Source: Scedosporium boydii | Taxonomy: Eukaryota; Ascomycota; Sordariomycetes; Microascales; Microascaceae | Assembly (NCBI GenBank): GCA_002221725.1 | Contig: NJFT01000013.1 | Coordinates: 62,001-126,000 of the forward strand | DNA length: 64,000 bases | Reading direction: 5' to 3' | Shown here: positions 10,851-18,143 of the stretch, piece by piece | Numbering within the stretch: position 1 is the stretch's first letter | How the letters are laid out: the number at the start of each line of letters is the position of its first letter | Notes under the pieces: generated by a model | Database searches by the model: none | What the model was told of the DNA's origin: nothing | Seen by the model: only the letters and a program-made list of their open reading frames with translations | Position numbers and translations under genes: made by a program

Positions 10851-11714
10851 TTAAGGCTCTTTGGCAGTCTCTCTCTTCCGCTTGAAAGCAGCGGCATAAA
10901 GTGCATTATCCGCTTGGGCGCAAACATTGACCCACCAGCGAACCTTGCCAAATTTCGTCATGTCCGAATCCTCGGCAAGAATGCCTATCCAACGCGCTAT
11001 GCAATGGCCCTGCGGGCGACCAAACCATAGATCGACAAGATTAACGAGATGAATACGGCACCACGGTCGAAACGATGGGTGGTCCGGTTCCATCCAGCCG
11101 AGTCTAACGGGCGGTTCTCCAGCCTCTTCATCAAGGGTAGTCTCCCTATCTACCAGCCAGACCCAGGCCTTGCCCGTGATTAAAAGTAGATCGCGTTCTT
11201 CTGCTGCTGTCTGCGGGCTGACCGGAGGGACGTCTGGGAGCGCCTCCAGGCTGACAAGAGACCTCTCGTCAATAACAAGACAGTGGTCGTTCCGCACATA
11301 CAGGTCGTCAACCTCCAGGGCATTCTCGTCAACCCAGTCCAGGAATGCAACTCCAACCGGTGTAAAGTTTTCATCCCCTTCTTCGACGTTAAGGCCAGCG
11401 CGGACTTGGTCTCGATCGGGGTAGTCTTCGATCACCTCAAGGTAGAACCGGCGCGCAAGCTCGTCAGAAGGATGAGGCTCCCCTGAGATAGGTAGCTGCT
11501 CTGAGTGATCCTTCACTTCACCCTCACTGAATCCGGGATTGGGCCGAGATCGGGCACTGTTGATTGAGAGGACATTGTAGTATCTCGGGTAAAATGACCA
11601 AGGGTGTGAAGAATGTTTGGGCTTCCCTAACATAAACTGGCGGCGAGAATGAAGTTGAGAGATTGTATGAGAGTGGGTGAGAGCTTGCTTCTCGATGGGC
11701 ACTTTGCGGATCAA
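10851..11714 (-). CDS. Hypothetical protein, 287 aa
   Basis: A single open frame whose composition (acidic, Trp-rich, regular codon use) looks like a real protein, but I do not recognise a family. It has no signal peptide or membrane segment. The C-terminal third contains several Trp residues (WVWLVDRE, LGWMEPDHP, VRWWVNVC) typical of a compact soluble domain and ends in a basic tail (AAFKRKRETAKEP). The first Met is at 11714; Met28 (near 11633) is an alternative start and would remove a low-complexity leader. It lies between the chitinase/LysM pair and the NLR cluster, on the same strand as the NLR. I infer no function. Confidence 0.5.
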   Translation of the reverse strand: MIRKVPIEKQALTHSHTISQLHSRRQFMLGKPKHSSHPWSFYPRYYNVLSINSARSRPNPGFSEGEVKDHSEQLPISGEPHPSDELARRFYLEVIEDYPDRDQVRAGLNVEEGDENFTPVGVAFLDWVDENALEVDDLYVRNDHCLVIDERSLVSLEALPDVPPVSPQTAAEERDLLLITGKAWVWLVDRETTLDEEAGEPPVRLGWMEPDHPSFRPWCRIHLVNLVDLWFGRPQGHCIARWIGILAEDSDMTKFGKVRWWVNVCAQADNALYAAAFKRKRETAKEP

Positions 11715-12300
11715 GGACCTGGATCAAATTTTGAGCGTTGATGGGAATGACAGCCAGTTGAGGCCCCTCGACGATTTGGCGTAGTGCTCGAGCGCTCACT
11801 TGCCCCCGCTCCGATAACCCCTAAAATTACCAGTCTGTCACAGAACAAAGCTTCGGGTTACCCACGGCTGTGTGATTTTACTCCAGTTCATATCAACGTT
11901 CCAACATCAAGTGAGAGTACACTTATACTAGACTCGTTTTCCTCTCTCTTTTCTCCCCTACCTCTAGCCAAGAGTAGGAAAACGAGAGGTAAATCAAGGC
12001 CTAGGTTCTGATACTCGCCAACTGGGGACATGGTTTTTGCCAGCCGCCAGACCAGATTCTGCGACTTATTCGCACTTCCATCTACGTTCGTACCTCGTTC
12101 CTCTTTTTGTATTTGTCAATACTGGCCTCACTCTGATCTCATCTTCGACTTTATATATAGAAGATTTTAGCCATTGCAACTCTATATCAAAGAGTGCTAA
12201 GATATATATTACCGATTACTCTATATTTACACATCCTCTCACGCCTGTCCTATGTAATACTTTTGTAGAAAGTATAATAATATCCTTAACAGCACGTTTA
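11715..12300. other. AT-rich spacer downstream of the NLR
   Basis: No gene seen. The sequence becomes AT-rich from about 12130, with strings such as TATATATAGAAG and AAGATATATATTACC, and merges into decayed ankyrin-coding repeats. The base composition contrasts with neighbouring genes and fits RIP-type decay of former repeat units. Confidence 0.5.
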
Positions 12301-12567
12301 GAACAACCTCATACCCATTCCGAGACGCCGCCATAAACAGTATCCCGCCATCAAAAAACATCTCTCGCCTCATCCATAGCAGTATCTAGCCACCATTATT
12401 GTCTTACACATCGACGCCACCCTCCCCAAGCAGCAACTTGACACTAGCCTTTCGCCCATTCTCAACCACCTCTCTTAGTAGCATCTAACCACCTTTATTT
12501 TATCTTTCTCAAATAGTAGATAAACAATAGCCTCATACCCATTCCTAGCTCCCCATATTAGTAATAT
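12301..12567 (-). pseudogene. Decayed ankyrin repeats beyond the NLR stop codon
   Basis: Read on the minus strand, the sequence just past the NLR stop still encodes ankyrin-like text: LLIWGARNGYEAIVYLL, then LREVVENGRKASVKLLL, then VDV-stop-DNNGG-stop. It is interrupted by stop codons and a frame change. The copy starting near 12523 is in exact 99-nt register with the intact copies at 12622, 12721 and 12820. Compared with those copies, many differences are C-to-T or G-to-A on the plus strand (for example TATCAGCGGTGTCTGACC has become TATTAGTAATATCTAACG). This indicates that the ankyrin array was once longer and has been eroded, probably by RIP. Confidence 0.75.
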
Positions 12568-15207
12568 CTAACGAGAATGACCATCTTCTATCCTCCTATC
12601 AGCTCGTTTCTCAAGCAGCTTAACAATAGCCTCATGCCCATTCCCAGCTGCCCGCCTCAGTGGTGTCCTACCATATCCATCTTTTCCATTAACATCAGCT
12701 CCCTTCTCAAGTAGCAGCTTAACAATAGCCTCATGCCCATGTGTGGCTGCCCATATCAGCGGTGTCTGACCACTATCATCTTTTCCATTAGCATCAGCTC
12801 CCTTCTCAAGTAGCAGCTTAACAATAGCCTCATGCCCATTCCCAGCTGCCCGCCTCAGCGGCGTCCTACCATATCCATCTCTTCCATCAATATCGACCTT
12901 GCCTGTCTCAAGCAGTAGCTTAATAATTTCGTCATGGCCCTTCTCCGCAGCAGAGAGGAATAGCCTTTTAATAATATCATCCGCTGAGCCAACCAGGGTT
13001 CCTTTCGCGAGCAGTGGCTTAAGCACCTCTTTGCGTTCGTTACAGACAGCATAAGATAATGGAGTCCCTCCAATTTTGTCCTCCGCATCCACCCGAGCCC
13101 CTGCTCTAATTAGAAGCTTGACGACGGCGACGTTCCCATTCCAAGCAGCATACGACAACGGCGTTCGACCATCCTTGCTTTGGGCGTCGACATCGGCTCC
13201 AGTCCCAAACAATAGCCTGGGGTCTTCCAGACCAACACTAGCATCCTTGACCAGTAGTTTGACAACTCCGTCAAAGCCATTTCCCGCGGCCCAGGATAGC
13301 GCCGACCTCTGATATGTTGTATCCAGAGAATCGAAGTCGATATCATTTGCCTTACACAAACGCTTCACTGCTGTTCTCAGTCCGAAATAGGATGCAATCA
13401 TGAGGGTAGTGAACCCCTCGGGAAAGTCTGCGCTTGTACCTGTCCAATAGATTCTGAACCAAGTCCAGCAACGCTTTGAGTCTACGTCACAGAGTCCCAG
13501 TATTGATGGCGTCATTGCGTTTTGCCTTCCAGCTTGCATCTCACGGACGTGAAGAGCCCAATGCTTGGCGGAGTAATCGAGAAAAGTGTGACCCTCGACG
13601 TATTGGGATAACGATGCGCTTTCACCGAGGGGATGAGTCTCGAATTCTTGGAGGAGTAGGTACCAGACACAAATCTCGGCAAGAATACGATGAGATTCTC
13701 GCGTCCATAGTGCGTATTTCCATTTGAGATCTCCGGAAATATATTTGGGGAATTTCCTTTTCTTATTCCGAACCAGGAATTCCTTAGCTGTTTGGTGAAG
13801 TAAGTAGATCCTTGAGTCGATGATCGTCACGAAGAGGCCGCAGATGTCTCGTATGTCCTGAGGGAAACGATCTTCGGGTCTGAGATCGAGGTCATCATGG
13901 GACCGATCGCGCTCTCGAAGAGATAATGCCAAGTTCATCTCTCCCAGGGTCAGAGGGCGGGCTGCTGCTACAGTGATATGCAGTATCTTTTTAGCCTCTT
14001 CGGGATCGGAACTTTTAGAGAGTATCCTGTCGTATGCCTCGTCAACTGATTTAGGGAGTTGAGAAGTAGCTTCATCTATGCCAGTTTTACTGCTCTTGAT
14101 GTTTCTCTCAATCAAGTCTAGCGTCAGATGCACCCACAAGTACGTCCTGTTGGGAACACGCATAAGTTCTCCCAAGAGACGGCCTTCCTCCTTTTGTTTA
14201 AGCTTCAGTCGTGCTCCAATATGAGAAACCCTGGCTCTGATGTATATATCGATCTCCTCAGATATCTTTTTCACTTCCTCATCGTTTTCCCCACTCAAGT
14301 GAATTACTGGCAACCCTGACCCTGGGATCATTAAGGGCTCAAAGTCCAGGCTAATATCACCATAGGGTCGGCTTGTAAGGAGAAACTTCAAGTTAAAACT
14401 TCTCTTAGTCTCATACAGTTTGTGTAGAGCTTGGTGGAGCAGCGATCTCCCTCGACTTTCGCATTCGTCAATCGCATCGAGAAGGCAGACGATTTCGCCA
14501 GAGGTCCTGTCTTCTGCAGCATTGATGAGAGCTTTCCAAAGGTCGCTGAATGAGCTGGTGAATTCTTCACCGACGGTATCGAACTGGTCGAGGATCGCAT
14601 CAGAGAGTAGGATGCGCTTGTGCATGAAAAGTTGATAGAGGATACAGCACAGGGCACTAGTCACACTTCTCTGGTCCTCAAAGTCGTCCTTGAAGAAGAA
14701 GTAGCACACGGTTCTGGATTCTGTAGTAGGCAAGACAGAATCAACCAGATGCTTTGCCAAAACCGACTTTCCGCATCCAGGATCTGCAGAAACCCAGAGC
14801 ATTGTCGACGATGTGCTTTCTTGCCAGTCTCGAAAGAGCTTGTGGGACACGAACCATTGGCAAGTCCCCTGGACCCGGGGTGGGTTTCGATTTTTTCGAT
14901 CTTCGTATGGTGATACGTTGAGGCATTTCAGAATCCTTTTTCTCCCCTCTTCCCGGCGGTCTTCCTGGATGCCAATATTCACGGTGCCGATGGTAGCACC
15001 AGAGAACTGGTTTCCACTGCCAGTGTTGTTGTTCTGAATACCATCATAGTTATTAAAGAGTTGGCTGCTGGAAGATGGCCCGGAGGTAAAGTGTCTCGTC
15101 TCGGCATAGGGTCGCGGATTGGGTACAGTAGCGCTTCGCAGTGGATAGACTGCAGCAGTTCGGGGCCGCTGGCGCAAAGTCTCGGTCGCGGAAGCGGATC
15201 CCGGCAT
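12568..15207 (-). CDS. NLR: amyloid motif - NACHT - ankyrin repeats
   Basis: Uninterrupted 879-aa STAND/NOD-like receptor. Residues 1-50 are Ser/Arg-rich. Residues 51-79 are a Gly/Asn-rich motif with core QNNNTGSGNQFSGATIG, shared with the SesA and SesB genes in this cluster. The NACHT NTPase follows: Walker A GCGKS (144-148), Walker B VCLLDAIDEC (240-249), then LLTSRPYGD. A winged-helix-like region comes next, and ankyrin repeats fill about 600-870. The last three repeat units are almost identical at DNA level with a 99-nt period. In fungal incompatibility systems, ligand sensing by the repeats oligomerises the NACHT and exposes the N-terminal motif, which then templates amyloid folding in effector proteins. 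Here the motif sits where NLRs of other classes carry a whole death domain. The array ends abruptly (the last unit lacks one codon and degenerates) and decayed units continue past the stop, so the receptor may be shorter than its ancestor. It is head to head with sesA across 919 bp. The family call is secure; the ligand is unknown. Confidence 0.92.
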   Translation of the reverse strand: MPGSASATETLRQRPRTAAVYPLRSATVPNPRPYAETRHFTSGPSSSSQLFNNYDGIQNNNTGSGNQFSGATIGTVNIGIQEDRREEGRKRILKCLNVSPYEDRKNRNPPRVQGTCQWFVSHKLFRDWQESTSSTMLWVSADPGCGKSVLAKHLVDSVLPTTESRTVCYFFFKDDFEDQRSVTSALCCILYQLFMHKRILLSDAILDQFDTVGEEFTSSFSDLWKALINAAEDRTSGEIVCLLDAIDECESRGRSLLHQALHKLYETKRSFNLKFLLTSRPYGDISLDFEPLMIPGSGLPVIHLSGENDEEVKKISEEIDIYIRARVSHIGARLKLKQKEEGRLLGELMRVPNRTYLWVHLTLDLIERNIKSSKTGIDEATSQLPKSVDEAYDRILSKSSDPEEAKKILHITVAAARPLTLGEMNLALSLRERDRSHDDLDLRPEDRFPQDIRDICGLFVTIIDSRIYLLHQTAKEFLVRNKKRKFPKYISGDLKWKYALWTRESHRILAEICVWYLLLQEFETHPLGESASLSQYVEGHTFLDYSAKHWALHVREMQAGRQNAMTPSILGLCDVDSKRCWTWFRIYWTGTSADFPEGFTTLMIASYFGLRTAVKRLCKANDIDFDSLDTTYQRSALSWAAGNGFDGVVKLLVKDASVGLEDPRLLFGTGADVDAQSKDGRTPLSYAAWNGNVAVVKLLIRAGARVDAEDKIGGTPLSYAVCNERKEVLKPLLAKGTLVGSADDIIKRLFLSAAEKGHDEIIKLLLETGKVDIDGRDGYGRTPLRRAAGNGHEAIVKLLLEKGADANGKDDSGQTPLIWAATHGHEAIVKLLLEKGADVNGKDGYGRTPLRRAAGNGHEAIVKLLEKRADRRIEDGHSR
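12622..12918. repeat. Three 99-bp ankyrin-coding tandem repeats
   Basis: Near-identical units begin at 12622, 12721 and 12820 with AACAATAGCC and encode the 33-residue unit ending GHEAIVKLLLEKGAD. High internal identity points to recent duplication or concerted evolution, as seen in NLRs that diversify their ligand-binding repeats. The first unit has lost one codon, and a degenerate fourth unit in the same register starts at 12523. Confidence 0.85.
14971..15057 (-). other. Amyloid motif segment of the NLR (residues 51-79)
   Basis: Encodes FNNYDGIQ followed by NNNTGSGNQFSGATIG and TVNIG. The core NNNTGSGNQF is identical in SesA and SesB, and the flanking aromatic/glycine pattern (F-N-x-x-x-G-x-Q, then GA-x-x-G-x-V) is conserved in all three. 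The repeated short Asn/Gly units resemble the pseudo-repeats of a beta-solenoid fold. The amyloid role is inferred from the known sigma/PNT-type cluster architecture. Confidence 0.8.
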
Positions 15208-16126
15208 TGTCTGCTCAGCGTGGATAATCGGAGTTGCGCCTGATGAATTTCAGCTTGAGCACGGCGGGCAGGTTCGGGGGCTTTTACCAACACTGGTGAC
15301 AAGGTTGATACTATTCCAGCGAAATGACACAAGTATGGGGGGTGCTGAACCCTCTTCGTCTCTGTTGGGAGGAGGACGAGTATGGGACGAGATGCGAAGT
15401 CTCCAGCAAGAACTGGCGGGCAGCGAAATAAACCAGTGGGATAATATTCCTTCGGCGGTTATCGCGCGGGGCTGGAAGCCAGCACATTGAGGAGGGTGTC
15501 AGCTGGGCGTTACCAAGGGAGCCTTGCAGCTAATATCAGACGGGAACATAGAGGGCACAAATGGAACTCCCGTGGTCACGAAAATAAAAGACAAGTATTA
15601 CGAGAACAACACGTAAAAGTTCGTTCGGAGCCTGGCGGTATTAAGTGTAGACCACTGCAGAGACTCTTGCGATGTCGAAACCGATCCAGCCCCGCTCGCC
15701 ACGACTGGGTTGTTTATAAGTGCAGCCCGCTGAGCAGACACAACATGGGTGTCAGTCTGTTGCAGGCAGCGTTGATTGGTAGCCTGGCCTGGCCCGCATA
15801 TTCCTTCGTGCGTTTCTTTCTGGGTAGACCATTCGGCGCTGGCGATTCGCGCCACAGCTGCACCCAATATCACATTCAAGGAGAGTTTAGAGTAATAATA
15901 GCTACTCGGACACGTAGCCGGATGTGGCCCAACCCGTTCTCGTGATAATATTGGTTAAGGGAAGTTGTGCTGATCTTAGTGGTGGTTTGGCCAGCGAAGG
16001 GAAGGGAACGCAGATCTCTTATTCAAAGCATCCCCCAGCGGCCGTTCCTCACTCTTTCGAGATTCAACCAGCATCTGGCCGCCGTTGCAAGAGAAGGTGT
16101 GTTTTCTAGACAGCGTCAGAGGTAGG
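15208..16126. promoter_or_regulatory. Divergent promoter between NLR and sesA
   Basis: 919 bp lie between the start codons of the minus-strand NLR and plus-strand sesA. A frame of about 150 codons (15487-15945) has no plausible protein features, and I treat the region as a shared promoter. Head-to-head placement would allow the receptor and an effector to be expressed together. No defined binding site was recognised. Confidence 0.45.
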
Positions 16127-16738
16127 ATGACAGTCTCCGACATCAACGACTGGATCTCCGGCACGATCGACATTCTCAAGATCACAACGAAAGCCTACAA
16201 TACTATCAAGGACGATGAACGCCTCCCGGAAACGTTCCATGAAGCGGGTCGAGGGCTAGATCTTGTCGAAGCAGCACTCCATACCGCCCATGAACAACAA
16301 GACGGAGATCTCCAACGCGCCGTGAGCTCGATTAAGGCCTGCAATACAAAAGCAAAGATGTCCCAGGGCATATTCGAGGACGTGGCTCAAGCACCAGAGG
16401 CTTTGAGGTTCGAGCGTTATAAAGCGGCCGTGCGACGAGAGGGCGAAGAAAGCAAGGTGGAAGTCTTGGTGGAGGGGATGATGAAGGACGTGTGTGATCT
16501 GGCCGGGGACGGCGCGGTCGGAGCAGCAATGAAAGATCAATTCAAGGGATTGCGTGATGCGATTGACAAGTTGTCAGCGATGGAACCGTCCGTGCCGAAT
16601 GAGCATGGGGGCGGCTCTTACTTTAATAGTGGCTCTGGCAACCAATTCATCGCCCGCGGGGGTACTCAAAACAACAATACAGGGAGTGGCAACCAATTCC
16701 CTGGGGCTAATTTCACTGGGTCTGTGTCTTTTGGTTAG
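16127..16738 (+). CDS. sesA: SesA-domain effector with C-terminal amyloid motif
   Basis: Intronless, 203 aa. ATG 16127 is the first Met; the frame upstream has only non-ATG codons. Residues 5-158 match the fungal SesA/NACHT N-terminal domain: a helical bundle beginning ISGTIDILKITTKAYNTI, with the LPETFHEAGRGLDLVEAAL helix, FERYKAAVR, EVLVEGMMKDV and the closing helix LRDAIDKLSAMEPSVP. Residues 164-203 are the Gly/Asn motif, here with two visible units: YFNSGSGNQF, then TQNNNTGSGNQF followed by FTGSVSFG at the extreme C-terminus. This domain order (helical effector plus C-terminal motif) mirrors HET-S/SesA-type executioners whose motif is converted to amyloid by a partner NLR. It is convergent with sesB, 223 bp away. 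The assignment by domain is strong; membrane or death activity is inferred. Confidence 0.9.
   Translation: MTVSDINDWISGTIDILKITTKAYNTIKDDERLPETFHEAGRGLDLVEAALHTAHEQQDGDLQRAVSSIKACNTKAKMSQGIFEDVAQAPEALRFERYKAAVRREGEESKVEVLVEGMMKDVCDLAGDGAVGAAMKDQFKGLRDAIDKLSAMEPSVPNEHGGGSYFNSGSGNQFIARGGTQNNNTGSGNQFPGANFTGSVSFG
16616..16735 (+). other. Amyloid motif segment of SesA (residues 164-203)
   Basis: Two successive units, SGSGNQF and TGSGNQF, are separated by IARGGTQNNN. The DNA from about 16659 (GGTACTCAAAACAACAATAC) matches the sesB motif DNA in inverted orientation at roughly 52 of 59 positions by eye, forming an inverted repeat across the sesA/sesB junction. Confidence 0.8.
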
Positions 16739-16961
16739 AACGGTTCTTGCTCCATTATCATGCGCTTCAGTTTACTTGATGTATTTCTTTACGAAGTAAA
16801 CAAAACACTGTCGGGGAAGCGACCGGTGTGAATCGCTTGTTTACACAAGGAGTAGCAGCGAACGAGACATATGATCGCTGGCGAGTCGGTCCTCGGCTCT
16901 AGTTTTCCTTCAATACTACGATGAAATATCTAACAAAAGCACAAAAGCCCAGTCCTGCTGC

Positions 16962-18143
16962 CTAAGGCGGACTCTTGCCGAAGTACACATTTCCAGTGAA
17001 AGTTGCCCCCGAGAATTGGTTACCACTGCCTGTATTGTTGTTTTGAGTGCCCCCAAAACAGTTGAATTGGGGCACAAGATCGTGGTTGTTAGAGAGCGGG
17101 CTGACTGGTTTGTCGACCCGTGCTCCTCCTAGATGAGATGGTGTAGCCTGACTGGCGGTCGAATCCCTGATTTGTGATGTCCATCTGATCAGCTCGCCAA
17201 GCAACCGTTTGAATCCGTTATCTTCCGCGGAGCTAAACCTGACCATATCTCTATGGTTGGCGTGGATGCTGAATGAGCTATAACCCTCGAGAGTGGCTGA
17301 TTCCTTAGACACGACTTCCCCAACCACGGGCAGAGGCAGTTCTTCAAAGAAGCATGTCACCTCAAAAGGCCGGCCGGCTTCTCGCAGTTCCCGTACCATC
17401 GACCAAAACCCCGTTTGAATAGACTCTAGGAGCTGGTTATCCGTCTCTAAAATCTCTAACAGTGGCCTGTTTGTAGATATTATAAGACCAAGAGCCGAAG
17501 CCGGTATCTTAGCCCAGTTGGCCATCCAGGACCCCTTATGAGGAGTTCCCATGAACACGATGCCTTTGGTGCAATTGAATACGTCTCGAAGATGAACCTC
17601 AGGGTTGTTTCGCGAGAGCAGGATGGCCTCCTTGCAGACGAGGCCACCTAGGCTGTGTGCGACGAAGATGAGAGGACGGGATGATGCATCCACGGACGCC
17701 CTGTCCATCGTCAAGTCGTTTAGAAAGTTCGCCGCGTGGTTTACCAGCCGATTTAATGATGCAACCGAGGTTCGTACTCCGTATGCGTCGTACCCATAAG
17801 TGAGCACGCGAGCGGTGCTAAGCCTCGGCGGGAGTAGCTTCTTTGGCCAGGGGGTGGACTGCCCATAGGCGGTCCAGGCGCTATCCCGACCACCTGTCAG
17901 GCCGTGGACAAAACATATATCAACCGTGGCATCCGGAGGGTCGTGCAGTGCTTTAATACCGTCGGGGAAGAGGTCCGGCGGAGGGCGGCCCGGAGACCTC
18001 AGTGGGTACTCTGTCTCGGATTGTGATTGCAGATTCGGTAGGGCAGGGTGGCTGTCGCTTATTCCTCCCGGTTGATCGGCTCCCGGCGTCGTCTCCCGCC
18101 ACCTCCCGAAAAACCGCAAGATAGACCCGGATTTCTTCATCAT
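16962..18143 (-). CDS. sesB: SesB-type alpha/beta hydrolase with C-terminal amyloid motif
   Basis: Intronless, 393 aa. The N-terminal 70 residues are Pro/Ser-rich. An alpha/beta-hydrolase (lipase/esterase, DUF676-like) fold follows: strand and oxyanion region VDICFVHGLTGG (73-84), nucleophile elbow AHSLGG with Ser164, the MGTPHKGS segment, and a probable catalytic His in SIHANHRDM (His294 or His297). Residues 359-389 are the amyloid motif: FNCFGGTQ, NNNTGSGNQFSGATFTG, NVYFG. In Nectria haematococca, sesB is described as a lipase-like gene beside sesA and het-eN in a prion-like sigma cluster. This gene has the same make-up and neighbours. The hydrolase would be recruited or activated when the NLR seeds motif polymerisation. 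Substrate and toxicity are not visible. The gene appears intact. Confidence 0.9.
   Translation of the reverse strand: MMKKSGSILRFFGRWRETTPGADQPGGISDSHPALPNLQSQSETEYPLRSPGRPPPDLFPDGIKALHDPPDATVDICFVHGLTGGRDSAWTAYGQSTPWPKKLLPPRLSTARVLTYGYDAYGVRTSVASLNRLVNHAANFLNDLTMDRASVDASSRPLIFVAHSLGGLVCKEAILLSRNNPEVHLRDVFNCTKGIVFMGTPHKGSWMANWAKIPASALGLIISTNRPLLEILETDNQLLESIQTGFWSMVRELREAGRPFEVTCFFEELPLPVVGEVVSKESATLEGYSSFSIHANHRDMVRFSSAEDNGFKRLLGELIRWTSQIRDSTASQATPSHLGGARVDKPVSPLSNNHDLVPQFNCFGGTQNNNTGSGNQFSGATFTGNVYFGKSPP
16977..17069 (-). other. Amyloid motif segment of SesB (residues 359-389)
   Basis: Encodes QFNCFGG, TQNNNTGSGNQF and SGATFTGNVYFG. The core NNNTGSGNQF is identical to that in the NLR and SesA; SGAT is shared with the NLR and FTG with SesA. 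Confidence 0.8.

Noticed and set aside
15487..15945. 152-codon frame between the NLR and sesA
   Set aside because: No ordered protein features; it sits in the divergent promoter and has no plausible homologue by eye.
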